From contig NC_073693.1 in assembly GCF_029784155.1 (NCBI RefSeq), positions 182,921,802 through 182,985,801 on the forward strand: 64,000 bases of DNA. The letters run 5' to 3'. A model generated the notes under the pieces. That model had not been told where the DNA came from. It saw only the letters and a program-made list of their open reading frames with translations, and made no database searches. The DNA comes from Uranotaenia lowii. Taxonomy: Eukaryota > Arthropoda > Insecta > Diptera > Culicidae. Positions 11,430 to 22,737 of the stretch are shown in pieces; position 1 is the first letter of the stretch; every line of letters begins with the position of its first letter. The position numbers and the translations under genes were made by a program.

Positions 11430-12209
11430 GTAAGTATGTATATCATTTTTCCATTGGCATTTGCTTTTTAAGCCTATTTCATTGGCCTTAAGCCCCTTAA
11501 GCCCATTCGATCGTCCAAGTCGATTTTTTTCATTTTGCTTGCTAATTTTGATTTTGAATTTATGAATAAACTCATTCTATCCCCCATATTTGGTTGTGGT
11601 GAACTACAAAATTTTGGTTGCTATTTTCACACAATGTATGATTAACATTCAAATGAAATCAAATAAAATTGAATGTACACAAATTATTAAAATGAAAATG
11701 CTATTTTTTTTATTTAACTATTAATTAGTAAAACATGTTTCTGTTTGTAGGCTTAGAATATTAATTTTTTTATTGTTCACGATCTTTGATGACTCAATAT
11801 CATACAGACTGGTTACTTAAACTCGCCTAAAACTATCCTTACCTATATTCAAATCAAGACACACATATATATGTATACAATGAACAATCTACAAGAGATG
11901 TCAAATCGGTTATAAAATTCATTTCTTCCATAATTGTTTAATCTTAGCGGCTCGAAATTTCTTCGTAGGCCAGTGATCGAATTTTTGATCGAAGACTGCT
12001 TACTAGCACAGATTTATTTGGTATGCAGACTGGTATGCAATCTCGATCAGCGCTCGACTCAGCAATGCCAACCGAGTCGCATCATTCAGAATCATCGGTT
12101 TTTTCAAACATCGCCTATCGGAGATGAGTGAGATACAAACTGATCCATTCTGAATGTCGCTCACTCAGTATCTGCCTGACTTATTTTTAGATCAATTTTT
12201 TTTTCGCAG
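11430..12209. other. intronic, no gene seen
   Basis: Start of the 16.5-kb intron. AT-rich, with no coherent ORF. A short block near 12040-12160 repeats 'GAGTCGCATCATTCAGAATC' in imperfect inverse. Confidence 0.5.
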
Positions 12210-12263
12210 GGCAAGAAAATCAAACAGTTGTGCGGAACACCATAGATTCCCTGTATTTTGAAA
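12210..12263 (+). CDS. candidate 54-nt cassette exon of the active-zone gene
   Basis: A strong acceptor (poly-T then TTTTCGCAG) ends at 12209. Read in the phase left by the exon at 11429, the sequence is open and encodes Q-E-N-Q-T-V-V-R-N-T-I-D-S-L-Y-F-E. A moderate donor (GAAA|GTAACA) at 12264 would make the exon exactly 54 nt, phase 1-1, so it could be included or skipped without changing the frame into 27921. If the donor is not used, the frame continues to a TAG at 12308-12310 and would give a short isoform lacking C2B. Confidence 0.4.
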
Positions 12264-12439
12264 GTAACAGAAGACAATTTGATAAAATAATTTCCCGATC
12301 TGGAGTATAGAATAAGGATTCTAATGCAACTCAAATTTTGAAATTTGGTTCACCCTATCGCGAGATAATTGGCTTTGATTATTGAGTGCGATTTGTTGAA
12401 AATGTTCTAACTTTAGGTTAAGTTTTAGGTGCAAAACTA

Positions 12440-12600
12440 AAACATTATTTATGGGCAAAATACCTCCAAAATAGCTATTGCTCATTATCTTTCAAATGAG
12501 ATCAGAAGATTTGCAATATGTCCTAAGACGGCTGAGATATGAACGATCAAAATATGCATGTTTTTTAGCGGGTGATCCCAAACTTTTGGCCGGCAGTGTA
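12440..12600. mobile_element. Tc1/mariner-type terminal inverted repeat, relic
   Basis: The sequence ends GGGTGATCCCAAACTTTTGG followed by CCGGCAGTG and TA. This is the typical terminus (read outward-in as CACTGCCGGCCAAAAGTTTG) of a Tc1-like element with its TA target. The matching other end and a transposase are missing nearby, so this is a truncated element or solo end. Confidence 0.6.
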
Positions 12601-12891
12601 TATGGCCAAACCATTGTCTTTTTACCGATTTCTTCGGTAAAAAAGGTTGTCTCCGCCTCTTCAATACTTGAGCCAACCCGAGCAGTGTAATATTGGTCAC
12701 CCGTGTCGTAAATTGGGGTAGCACGGATACAAGAGTATATAACACGTAGTTACTAAACACTACATATTAAAATATGGATTTATTGACGAGGTAAAATCAC
12801 GTCACAGACAAAACAAAAAGTTATCAGCTGACAGAAAGGCTGCCAGCAGTGAGCCCAGCTTTATTGTTGTATGGTTTTTCACGCCCTTATA
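12601..12891. other. intronic, no gene seen
   Basis: Short stretch between the Tc1 relic and the MITE at 12892. No supported feature. Confidence 0.4.
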
Positions 12892-13271
12892 GAGCATTTC
12901 CTGAGACAGATAGTGGTAGGGTAGCTTTTTGTTTTTGTTTTGAAAAATGTAAACACCTACTGGTCGCCATTTTGAACTTGGGAGGCTAGCACTGTTCAAT
13001 TGTTTCTTCAAAAGAAATTATTTTTTTCAAATTAACATTACATAACATCAACATTACCTTCAAAGTATTTCATGTCTACAATTATTTAGTTTAAGGTAGT
13101 TTAAAAAATTAAGAATTTTGCATAACCATTACTTTTGCACCGCCAATTTGGTTTCGTTACTATCCGACCATTGAACATGCGTAGTGTTGTTGTTATTTTT
13201 ACCCTACCACCAGCTGCCGAAAATTGTAAACATGAGAAATCAGCTGTTCTGTTGACAAGTCGGGAAATACC
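12892..13271. mobile_element. 380-bp MITE with TTATA target duplication
   Basis: It starts GAGCATTTCC and ends GGGAAATACC, with inner inverted blocks 'GTGGTAGGGTA' and 'TACCCTACCAC'. It is flanked by TTATA on both sides (12887-12891 and 13272-13276). An inverted copy lies at 60541-61667, where it is split by another element. No coding capacity. Confidence 0.8.
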
Positions 13272-13379
13272 TTATAATCCGGAAGCGTTTTGTAATCAAA
13301 CTAGCAACAGGTTTCGTCGTCGATGATAACGCACACCGATTTTCCAAACAGCAGTTGATCATATAATTTACGAGCTCTA

Positions 13380-14580
13380 GGTTTGACAGAAGCAGCTTGA
13401 TTTTGACTTCTTCTGCTTTTTATATGTATTTAGACCCAATCTTACCTTGGCACAATGGACGGTGATCAGGCCCTAGAAATTTCACTTTCCATCAGTGATT
13501 GAAATCCTCACCAATTTTCTCATCAGAGGCTCTCAAAATACACGCTTTGAGGCCTCGCATAGCAATACAGGAGACGATACATATACATTCATTCAAACCT
13601 CCCCCCATGAGGAGGATCTGCACTGAGAGACACTATTCGTTTGCTGCCCCGAACGAACTCTCTCAACGTTCGGTTGCTACATGATGCATGAAGAAGACGA
13701 GGCACACATACTCATTTACGTTATTGAATTTGATGGACTCAAGCCGATAGCTGTCGTTGAGGAGAACATCTTCAACCTCGCCGCAAAGGTTGAGGCAACA
13801 ACGACAACAACCGAACTTATTGCATTGCACAGGCCCGCAACGTATGAAGCAAGGAGGGGAATGAAAAAGAAACCAAAACACTAGCTGCCTGCGTGCGGTT
13901 GCTGTGCAATAATAGCAATAGCAGAAAAACCTCGGGTATTCGATCCAGGCACAAACGAGGAGACTCGAGTTTGCTGTGCCTTTTGAATTCGGTTCCCTCA
14001 AGAATGTAACAGGAGATGAGTGAGAGCCATTCGTTTGGTTTTTTGGATTCGCTGCCTCGAATGTATGTTGCTTCGTGAAGGCGGGACATGTTGAGAGCGT
14101 ATGCATCATCGGTGTTGTCGTTTTCGCTGCATCAGAGCAACCTTTGCTTCCGAGTAAAGCGTTGAGCGAGAGAAGGTTGATCAATTTATTCTCATCCAAA
14201 TACAACCACTGCTTTCCATCGTCATTTAAAAATAAGCACAATACACTTCATTCGAAAGATCTTCACTTTCAATTTCTCTTCACATTAGCCTCTCTTAACA
14301 TTCGGCAAACACTTACTTCAGTTCGCTTTCTTCTGCTGACTTTTGAATTTCTTTTTTTCGCCCTAGTAGTGAATATGAGAGGATTCACTTTCATTAGAGT
14401 AATGAAGGTGAACTCCTCGAAATTGAAATTTGTTGAAGTGAGACGAATAAAGGAAAATTACAACGTCCGCAGCTTCAAATACCTTGCCAGATCAAACACT
14501 TTCTTGCAAACTTATCGGCAAAAACGAATTCTAACTTGCCGGGTACATAACCCCAGTGCAGTGGTGCACTGAACTGGCTT
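13380..14580. other. unclassified intronic block, ORFs on both strands
   Basis: Less AT-rich than its surroundings. Overlapping ORFs are open on both strands (192 codons minus at 14241-13663; 165 and 67 codons plus). They have no recognisable domain, and 'CGTTGAGCGAGAGA' / 'TCTCTCAACGTTCGG' form loose inverted matches near both ends. A repeat is more likely than a gene. Confidence 0.35.
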
Positions 14581-15400
14581 TATAAAATTTTTGGTCATAA
14601 AGCTGCCCAACATCCATCTTCACGTACGTTTCGTCATGCACCCAGCAAACATGAAATCGCATTAAAAATGATAACTCAAATCATTAAAAACGTTATTGTG
14701 AATCGTAATTCCAACTAACGCAAGTAAAAGGTCGTAAAAATCGTTACTCGAACTCGGATTAAATGGTTTAAATCGGATATGATAAAAAGTCCGCCATGCG
14801 CTGAGAGGACCCGCATAAATGAGGATTGTATCCAAACGATTTCTTAAATAGTCAATCGACGATTTGATAAAGCGTAAAAAAACGTTTAGTAAACGATTAT
14901 TTAAACCGTGAGATTAATTGGCTGAATCGTGAATTCCAAATTCACAGTGTTTTTAATATGTCGTTAGGTTATGTAATTGTTAAAAACCGTTAAAACATTT
15001 GTATGGGAGAACTTTTCTTCAAACTGTTTGGTAAAGGTTGAAGAACCGATTGTGCGTAGCATATTTAGAACATCGAACTGTAATTGTTAAAGTTATTTTA
15101 TAGAGCTTTCATACCTAACACGTTTACATTAATAGTTCTGTTACGATTTGACTTTTACTTCAATCAAACGTTATGCAAACAGTTTTGGGAACCGTTCGTG
15201 AAAAGAGCACGCACACAAACGCAAATATTTTTCGTAACGCATATAAGGAATTTTTCGGATAAGAATTTGAAATTATGAATTTCATTTTTTTATTGAATAA
15301 TTTATTAACATTACCAACTCACTTGTTCACCTGGCCATTTTTGTTTTCCTCTTATTGACGTTTCAACTAGCACGACCTGTTGTAAGTTACGGCACTGGTT
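14581..15400. repeat. AT-rich repeat-like block
   Basis: From 14640 (CACCCAGCAAACATGAAATC) the sequence repeats 'AATCGTTA', 'AACGTTTAGTAAACGATT' and 'GTGAATCGTAATTCC' motifs in both orientations. It looks like the left part of a MITE whose right terminus I could not identify. Confidence 0.35.
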
Positions 15401-15406
15401 CCAGTG

Positions 15407-15658
15407 TCAGCGCCATTCCTGTGCGTAGATGATCGGTACACATTTTCGTCTGCATCGATGGAGTTGCCGGAATGAACAGCAATCTATAATTTCCACCAAG
15501 AAGGAAGGGTCCGAAGCTGAAGTAATCCATAAGTCTCCGTTTTCGTAGTACGGAGTATTGGGGGGTTCCAGTAGCATAACCTGAAACATATAAGTATCCG
15601 GATAATCGGATGTTTTTTTTTTAAGAATTTTAATTTTACATACCTGCATTGCATTCAT
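15407..15658 (-). CDS. candidate two-exon 62-residue ORF, unknown function
   Basis: On the minus strand ATG at 15658 begins M-N-A-M-Q and meets a consensus donor CAG|GTATGT at 15643. A 63-nt intron ends ATATGTTTCAG, and exon 15580-15407 continues in phase 0 (V-M-L-L-E-P-P-N-T-P-Y-Y-E-N-G ... I-Y-A-Q-E-W-R) to TGA. The unspliced frame also happens to be open. The peptide has a Cys/Arg-rich tail and matches no family I know. It lies antisense inside the large intron of the active-zone gene. Confidence 0.35.
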   Translation of the reverse strand: MNAMQVCKIKILKKKTSDYPDTYMFQVMLLEPPNTPYYENGDLWITSASDPSFLVEIIDCCSFRQLHRCRRKCVPIIYAQEWR

Positions 15659-15849
15659 TTAAATTTGAATGCCCTGGGGTGCTAATTTCACCTGCTCCAG
15701 CAGATTCAGCTCCGAATATCCACGCCAAGACGCCAATCGATACGAATTATTTAGCAAAAAAAATCAACCCGCGCGCGCAACAAAACAAAATAACTGCTTG
15801 CGGCAGTGGTGCCAGGTTAAGTGTTTTATCAATATTTGTACAGATATAA

Positions 15850-17483
15850 ATTAGAATGCAAAATTTAAATGTAATCTTTTTAGATGAGCAGGATTATTTT
15901 ATATTTGTTAGTTAAAGTTCATAATGTTATGGACATATAATAAGCTATAAATTCAATTATGAATGAATCAATTCAAATCAAAATTAAAAAACGAGAATTG
16001 TATACGCAATGTGAACGCAAATTCAATGTTTCTATGTCGCTTGCATCTATGCTAAATGACATAGGATACAAAGTTCTCGCAAATATCTTTAAAAAACGCT
16101 AGCTGTCGAGCAACCAGAACAACAAACAACATTGATATTCCGAGCTGTACCCCCAACTGGAGAAAAAAATCAGATGTAATGTAATGACTGGAATTTACGA
16201 CTAGACTATTAAAATGCTTGCTCACATGATTTTCATGATGCATGTTTGATTCTTTTAGACTCGTTGTTTTGTACTAATTAAATAAAATGTAGAATAATGT
16301 GCATTTTCTACACAGCAAGAAAAAATCGTGTAAATTTAGATCGAAAACGATGCACGAAAACGGAACATCGATTTTGATATAAAATTCTACCACGGTGTAT
16401 TTTTCTCAACAATGTAATTTTTGAGGCGTGTAAATTTAGATCGAAAACAATGCACGAAAACGGATGACATAAACCGTCGTGTAAAAATACACAATGATGT
16501 AAATTTCAAAACATATTACGGTTAATATTACAAATCTTTTTTTAAATAATCAGATTTTGGGTGTTGTTTATGAATAAATACGCCACATGTGTCATTTTAT
16601 TTAACATATATACATATATACACTGCAAACTCAAAAAACATCCACCATCATTGGCAGCTGGAATTGTGGTTGTGTCCGATGATCCCCAGCAGGGCGATGT
16701 TTTGCCGATCAGCGTCAGGCAGCATTCTTGAATCCTTCCGGAACAGCATAGTAATCGGAATCCCCTAAACATTAGAAACATTCAACATTGATTCGGCTCT
16801 TGAACCAACTGCAATTCCTGCAATCGAAAGAGAATTTTAAGTTCCATTTTTTTCATTTCGTCTATAACTATAACCTACCATTTTTTAATGTAATTCTGAA
16901 AGAATTTGGTTCGGTTTTAATACAAAATTAACTGCGGAAGCGAATTTTTTTCTTTTCGTACAATATACCACCATCTCGGATAAAAACAGAACAATTTATG
17001 CCGCGAAAAAAAAGGAAAACAATGGATCTGTCGTGTTTACATTATTTTCGATGTAATTTTATAGAGATATATTTTTTAGATCAGGGCGTGTAAACATACA
17101 TGATACAAAATTAAGTTTATACCAACGATTCAAAAATAGATCAAAAAGAGTGTAAAATTACATCAGTTTTGAACTACATTGGTAAAAAAGTAGATCACTC
17201 GTATTTTAGATTGCGTATACTTTTAGAAATTTTTTGCTGTGTAGGAGAGGTCGGAAGGATATTATTTATGATATCATAAATGTGTACGGATATTGTGCGA
17301 AATCATCTGGCATCTCTGATCGGCGTTTCGTTCATTTTTGACGTAAATATGGCAGAAGAAATGGACGATATGGGTAGCGATTAGAGATCATTTTGACGAT
17401 TAGAGAAATATTGAAGGAAATCGTTCTTACCATTCTTTTACCTTTCTAGATACCATCACTTTTTACGTGAACGTTCATGTTTT
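15850..17483. mobile_element. dispersed repeat family X, first segment (interrupted)
   Basis: Sequence at about 16010-16300 and 17260-17483 matches, inverted, the block at about 63450-64000 (for example GGGGGTACAGCTCGGA in one, TCCGAGCTGTACCCCC in the other, and CGGCGTTTCGTTCATTTTTG inverted). A further match to 63330-63460 resumes at 22053 after the LINE. So one copy of family X was split by a 937-bp TIR element and by the LINE. No transposase is visible. A conserved CTCTCCAG 3' splice-like site precedes the shared TTGGGGGTACAGCTCGG block. Confidence 0.6.
16308..17244. mobile_element. nested TIR element, 937 bp
   Basis: Starts CTACACAGCAAGAAAAAA and ends TTTTTTGCTGTGTAG. Internal copies of 'GTGTAAATTTAGATCGAAAA' recur twice near the left end, with degenerate inverses near the right. 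The family-X copy at 63.7 kb lacks this segment, which confirms a secondary insertion. The same CTACACAGC terminus occurs at 33236. Confidence 0.65.
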
Positions 17484-17644
17484 GTTTTTATCGTTTTTTT
17501 TGTAAATTCTTTATTTGAAACGGCTCATACCTCTAGGCTTTAAGGAGCCAAACTCGTTTTGCATTTTTACAATTGGTATGCTTAGCTTAACACTTGTTTA
17601 GAAGAGAAAGAAGGATAGAAAGGGAAATATGAAAATAAAAAGAA

Positions 17645-20414
17645 TTACAGCTGAAGATCAATAGCTTTTAGGAAAAGATATATTTCGAACATGTAGTCCA
17701 AATCCATCACAGCTAACACATCCCTCACTGGAACGTCAGGTGGTTTTCCTCGGGCCCGAAGGGAATCTATGAAATTCGCTCTGGCGACAAGGTGGTCCTC
17801 ACACGACCAAACAATATGCTCGATGTCTTGGTATCCTAGGCCGCAATCGCATAAATTGCTGCCAGCAATATTTATACGATAGAGTACCGCATTCAAGGAA
17901 TAATGATTGGACATGAGACGGGAAAATAAACGAATAAAATCCCGACTCAGATTCAATCTATCAAACCAGGGTTTAAGGCTTACCTTTGGGATAATCGAGT
18001 GGAGCCACCGACCCAACTCATCCTCGTACCATCTGCGCTGCCAGTTGACAAGAGAGTTTCTCCGAGCCAAGAAGTAGAATTCGTTGAATACGATTTCACG
18101 CTGGTAAATGTTGCCTTCCATCGCACCCAACTTTGCAAGGGAATCTGCCCTCTCATTGCCTACTATTGAGCAATGTGAGGGGACCCAGACAAAGGTGATG
18201 AAAGAGCAACGTCTTGATAATGTAATCAATATATCTCGTATCTTTTCGAGGAAGTACGGCGTGAACTTTCCAGGTCTTATAGATCGGATCGCTTCAACAG
18301 AGCTGAGGCTATCAGTTATAATATAGTAGTGTTCAACTGGTCGTGATGCGATACTATCCAGAGCGCAATGAATAGCAGCTAACTCTGCGATGTACACAGA
18401 ACATGGTGACTGAAGACTGTATGAGGCGCTGAAGATTTCGTTGAACACTCCGAATCCTGTTGTTTCCTCTATAAGTGATCCATCGGTAAAGTACATTTTA
18501 TCAGCATCGACGTGTCTATATTTAGCTTCGAAAATTCTTGGAATCAAAAGTGAACGGTGCGTGTCCGAGATTCCACGGATTTCCTGCTGCATAGACAAAT
18601 CAAACTGGACAGAAGAATGGTCGTAGTCTGGGCTACAAACACGAGTTGGAGAATACGAAGAAGGGTTTACCTGCATTGACATGAAGACATGGTATATAGA
18701 CATAAATCTAGTTTGAAGATTTTGCTCAAGTAACCTTTCGAAATTCACAATCACCAATGGGTTCATGACCTCACACCTGATGAGGAACCGGAGTGAAAGT
18801 AAATTGAATCGATCTTTCAGGGGGAGTATTCCTGCCAAAACTTCAAGACTCATATTATGCGTTGAGGGCATACAGCCCAAAGCGATGCGGAGACAACGGT
18901 ATTGGATACGCTCGAGTTTGATTATGTGAGATTTGGCAGCTGACTGAAAACAGAAGCTACCATATTCCATAACTGAAAGAATGGTCGTTCGGTACAATTT
19001 TATAAGATCTTCTGGATGGACTCCCCACCAGGTGCCAGTGATTGAACGGAGAAAATTGATTCTTTGTTGGCATTTTCCTTTCAGATACTCAATGTGGGCT
19101 CTCCAGGTACATTTGGAATCAAACCAAACCCCAAGATACTTAAAACACCTCGATTGAGTGATCGTCCTGCCTAGGAGTTGAAGCCTAGGTTGAGCAGGTC
19201 TACGTTTCTTAGTGAAAACAACCATCTCCGTTTTCTCTGGAGAAAACTAAATCCCAAGCCCCAAAGCCCAGGAAGACAATCTGTCTAAAGTATCTTGTAA
19301 AGGTCTGTGCAGATGAGACTCAGTAGATCCTGTGACAGACACCACGCCGTCATCTGCTAGTTGTCTTAGAGTGCAGCCTTCAGAGAGACAGCTGTCGATG
19401 TCACTTACGTAAAAGTTGTACAAAAGTGGACTCAAACATGAACCCTGCGGGAGGCCCATGTAAGAGGTTCTTTTAACTGCAATATCTCCGTGAGCAAAGT
19501 TCAAATGTTTCTCACATAGCAAGCTGTATAAGATGTTGTTCAATAGTGGAGGCAGACCCCGGGAGTGCAACTTGTCAGACAACACCTCTATTGAGACTGC
19601 ATCAAAAGCTCCCTTTATGTCTAGAAACACTGAAGCCATTTGCTCACGTTTTGCGTACGCCATTTGAATCTCTGAAGACAGCAAAGCAAGACAATCGTTT
19701 GTTCCTTTGCCCCTTCGAAACCCAAATTGAGTATCTGAAAGGAGACCATTTGTTTCCACCCACTTATCCAATCGGAACAAAATCATTTTTTCCATCAATT
19801 TGCGGATACAAGACAACATCGCTATCGGGCGGTACGAATTCGGATCGGACGCAGGTTTCCCGGGCTTTTGGATAGCTATTACTTTCACTTGTCTCCACTC
19901 TTGGGGAACAATGTTATTCTCCAAGAATTGATTGAATAAATTTAACAAGCGAAATTTAGCGGCGTCCGGAAGGTTTTTCAACAAGTTAAATTTAATTTTA
20001 TCAATTCCCGGAGCAGAATTGTTGCAAGAGAGGAGGGCAAGTGAGAATTCTACCATCGAAAAGCTGGAATCCAGACCACACCTATCTGGAGGCACGTTCC
20101 GGATTATTTTTTGCACAGGTGTAGAATCTGGACAGACTTTCCGTGCGAAGTTAAAAATCCATCTTTGTGAATATTCCTCACTTTCATTCGTTGATGATCG
20201 ACTACGCATGCTTCGTGCCACTTTCCATAAGGTGCTTAAGGATGTTTCTCGCGATAAACCACCCACAAAATTCCTCCAATACGCCTTTTTCTTCCCCTTG
20301 ATTAATTTTTTGAACTGATTTTCAAAGGAAACGTATGCTTCAAAATGGACAAGAGTTCCATGTTTTCGAAATTCTTTAAATGCTGCTGATTTGTCCTTAT
20401 AAAGCTTGGAACAG
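17645..20414 (-). pseudogene. LINE ORF2 C-terminal part: RT and RNase H
   Basis: The RT part runs from about 20266 to 19250: 'IQKPGKPASDPNSYRPIAML' (finger motif), 'FGFRRGKGTND', 'FLDIKGAFDAVS', 'GLPQGSCLSPLLYNFYVSDI' and 'LADDGVV', which replaces the usual Y-A-D-D. A single in-frame TAG at 19247-19249 interrupts the frame, which then continues from 19225. The RNase H part carries 'YFTDGS', 'AELAAI', 'TDSLSS' and 'NERADSLAK', the four acidic catalytic positions, followed by a Cys-His-rich tail (C-D-C-G...H...C). Apart from the stop and the upstream hairpin the frame is intact, so the insertion is fairly young. Confidence 0.88.
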
Positions 20415-20952
20415 CCTAATGGTAGTGATCACTTGCCTATCGAAATCACAATCACCAGTGGGGTCAACTCTTCAAACACAATAAATATGACATATGACCT
20501 TACAAGACATATCGACTGGAAAAAGTACTCGGACGAAATATTAACAGCCATCGACTCTATGCATGTTTTACCTCCTTTGGAAGAGTACCACTTTCTCTCT
20601 TGTTTGATACACGATAGTGCAGTTTGCGCTCAAACAAAACCCATCCCAGAATCATCGGTGCGTCGAAGGCCTGGGGGTCCCACCATGGATTAGGAGGCCT
20701 TCGACGCACAGATGATTCTGGGATGGGTTTTGTTTGAGCGCAAACTGCACTATCGTGTATCAAACAAGAGAGAAAGTGGTACTCTTCCAAAGGAGGTAAA
20801 ACATGCATAGAGTCGATGGCTGTTAATATTTCGTCCGAGTACTTTTTCCAGTCGATGTGTCATGTAAGGTCATATGTCATATTTATTGTGTTTGAAGAGT
20901 TGACCCCACTGGTGATTGTGATTTCGATAGGCAAGTGATCACTACCATTAGG
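20415..20952. repeat. near-perfect hairpin, 258-bp arms, 22-bp loop
   Basis: Bases 20415-20672 are the reverse complement of 20695-20952 with only a few mismatches (for example CATCGGTG against CACAGATG). The right arm is genuine LINE ORF2 in order ('HVLPPLEEYHFLSCL', 'RRRP'), and the loop carries 'PNPWWD'. The left arm is an inverted extra copy, after which ORF2 resumes ('KLYKDKSAAFKEFRKHG'). It disrupts ORF2. Confidence 0.95.
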
Positions 20953-21597
20953 ATCATGGACCACCTTCCACTGGCAATCAAATGATAGTGAATTTGAGCA
21001 GAGCGAGAGGTCAATTGCACTTTGTCTTGCAGGAGGTTTAGGTACCCGTGTTTTTTCACCCGTGTTCAAAACTGTTAAATTGAAACTGTCGCAAATGTCA
21101 TAGATAAGAGTAGAACGACTATCGTCAATTTGTTCTCCCCAGACAGTTCCATGTGAATTGAAGTCACCCAGGATCAACCTTGGCTCAGGAAGCACTGAGC
21201 ACAGGTCCTCTAAGTGACTTCGATCCACTGCAACTCTCTGAGGCCAGTACAAACTGACAACACATAAGTCCTTACCTCTTATGGTTGTATGACAAGCAAC
21301 GGCCTCAATTCCGCCCGATAAAGGAAGGTGAATTCTATAAAAAGAGTGGCACTTGTTGATCCCCAAAAGCACCCCTCCATAAGAATCGTCACGATCCAGA
21401 CGGATGATATTAAAATCGTGGAAAGAGATGGTAGATTGAGAAGAAAGCCAAGTTTCGGACAACGCAAAAATATCGCAACTAGTTCTATGAAGTAAATAAT
21501 TCAGTGAATCCAATTTTGAAATAAGACTACGACAATTCCACTGTAGAACAGTGATATCTCCGACCTCTCGGCGTAAATTAGCCATCGAGAGAGACAA
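20953..21597 (-). pseudogene. LINE ORF2 N-terminal apurinic-type endonuclease
   Basis: ATG at 21597 starts M-S-L-S-M-A-N-L-R-R. Endonuclease motifs are present in order: 'VLQWNCRSL', 'ALSETWLS', 'DDSYGGVLLGI', 'VVSLYWPQ', 'ILGDFNSHGTVWG', 'SAIDLSLCS' and 'GSDHLPIEI'. The D-F-N and S-D-H-L-P catalytic residues are intact. The frame runs into the hairpin at 20952, so the full ORF2 is broken. The start overlaps the end of ORF1 by 20 nt, as in I elements. Confidence 0.88.
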
Positions 21598-22040
21598 ACA
21601 CTGAAAGGAGGGGCCAAGTTTGCATCAACTGCGTTAAAAATGTCTTTATTATAGGAAGCATTGCAATAACAATTCCTTTGATGGGTTCTGGTACGTTAAA
21701 ACACGAGAAAATTCCGTTCAAGATGTCGGACAACTTAAAAATCCCAGATTGAGTAATAGATTCTGGCGTTAGGTTAGCAGATGAGGTTTGCGATTCTCCC
21801 GCAGTCGATGGTTTATTCTGTTGTGGAATTTTCTCGCGAAAGCCTGGAGGAACTTGTTTTTCATTTTCCGAAAACGATGAATTTTTCTCTACTCTTATTG
21901 AGGAGATAATCGTAGGAATTTTTGGAGGTATTTTGGGGGAAGGCACCTTTGCACGCTTCCGAGAGCCTCCTGCAGAGAGGACTGGATGAACCTCATCAGC
22001 CGTGTCTGTGTCCCCGGTGTCCTCATTATCAACTGGCAGC
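21578..22040 (-). pseudogene. LINE ORF1, C-terminal part
   Basis: The minus frame is open from the 5' end of the element and ends at a stop at 21578-21580. It is rich in Pro, Ser and Glu ('PSPKIPPKIPTIISS', 'GFREKIPQQNKPSTAGE'), then has a hydrophobic C-terminus ('GIVIAMLPIIKTFLTQLMQ'). The zinc-knuckle part expected of an I-clade ORF1 is missing because of 5' truncation. Confidence 0.7.
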
Positions 22041-22052
22041 GTTTTTATCGTT

Positions 22053-22155
22053 CTCGAGGTAAAGTTTTATAGAACAGCTACGTTTACAGAGACAATCACT
22101 ATTTCTGAAGCCGTGGATGTATAGTATGGACTGTTTCAGATATAGTTGTTTAGTA
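22053..22155. mobile_element. family X repeat, continuation after the LINE
   Basis: Resumes the sequence interrupted at 17495: CTCGAGGTAAAGTTTTATAG, then AACAGCTACGTTT and GACAATCACTATTTCTGA, matching 63390-63460 inverted. It ends near GTATGCGGG. Confidence 0.65.
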
Positions 22156-22560
22156 TGCGGGGAAAAACTTGCACTCTCTCCTCAATCTCCTCAAAACCTC
22201 AATCTTCTAATAACTCAGCCTCTGAATCGAAACTTGCAGAGATTCTCGAAGAGGTAAAATTCGTATCGGGTACAGTGTCTAGTCTTCAGGAAAAGCACAC
22301 ATGCAATGCCGCTAAACCCATTAAAAATCTTCAAGATGAATTAGCTGAAAAATCCCCCCGCTGAAAAAACCCGATCACGCATATCCAGGCTGGAGATTTT
22401 TAGGCACCAAATGGTACTGGAAGCAGGATTGGACCACTTTTGATGCAGAGGAGCGGTTGCGTAGGTTACAAGAAAAACCATCCCGAAAAACCAAAAGTAA
22501 CCGAAAAACAACAAAAAATCAACCACAACAAACAACAAACTAGGGCATCGGACAAGGAAC
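22156..22560 (+). pseudogene. gag/ORF1-like fragment, frameshifted
   Basis: The plus strand carries a Ser-rich, coiled-coil-like stretch ('SKLAEILEEVKFVSGTVSSL', 'IKNLQDELAEKS'). After a frameshift comes 'PGWRFLGTKWYWKQDWTTF', then 'DAEERLRRLQEK' and a Lys/Asn/Gln-rich tail. Such a coiled coil plus basic tail resembles ORF1 or gag proteins of retrotransposons. I cannot name the family. Confidence 0.35.
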
Positions 22561-22737
22561 TGCTAGCATCAGCCAAAATATAATTTGCCGGACCTCCTTT
22601 CTCAACCGATCATCCGATCGCGGGACTCTCTGCCCCAAAATTTATCAATTTCAAGAAAGGCGAAACGATAAGCCCATATCGAGCAGAACATCAAAAACCC
22701 CAAAGCAGCACTTTCCAGTCACAACCAGTAAATGCTG

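Larger units (their letters stand above)
17496..22040 (-). mobile_element. I-clade LINE, 5'-truncated, 12-bp target duplication
   Basis: The element runs on the minus strand from 22040 to 17496 and is flanked by GTTTTTATCGTT on both sides (17484-17495 and 22041-22052). It contains the end of ORF1, then ORF2 with endonuclease, reverse transcriptase and RNase H. The 3' end has AATAAAG and a short A-rich tail. An RNase H after the RT and ORF1/ORF2 overlap are typical of the I clade. It starts inside ORF1, so it is 5'-truncated, and it is further disabled by a 258-bp inverted duplication and one premature stop. It sits antisense in the large intron of the active-zone gene. Confidence 0.9.

Noticed and set aside
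13663..14241. 192-codon minus ORF as a gene
   Set aside because: The opposite strand is also open over much of it, with no domain, no good start context and no splice support.
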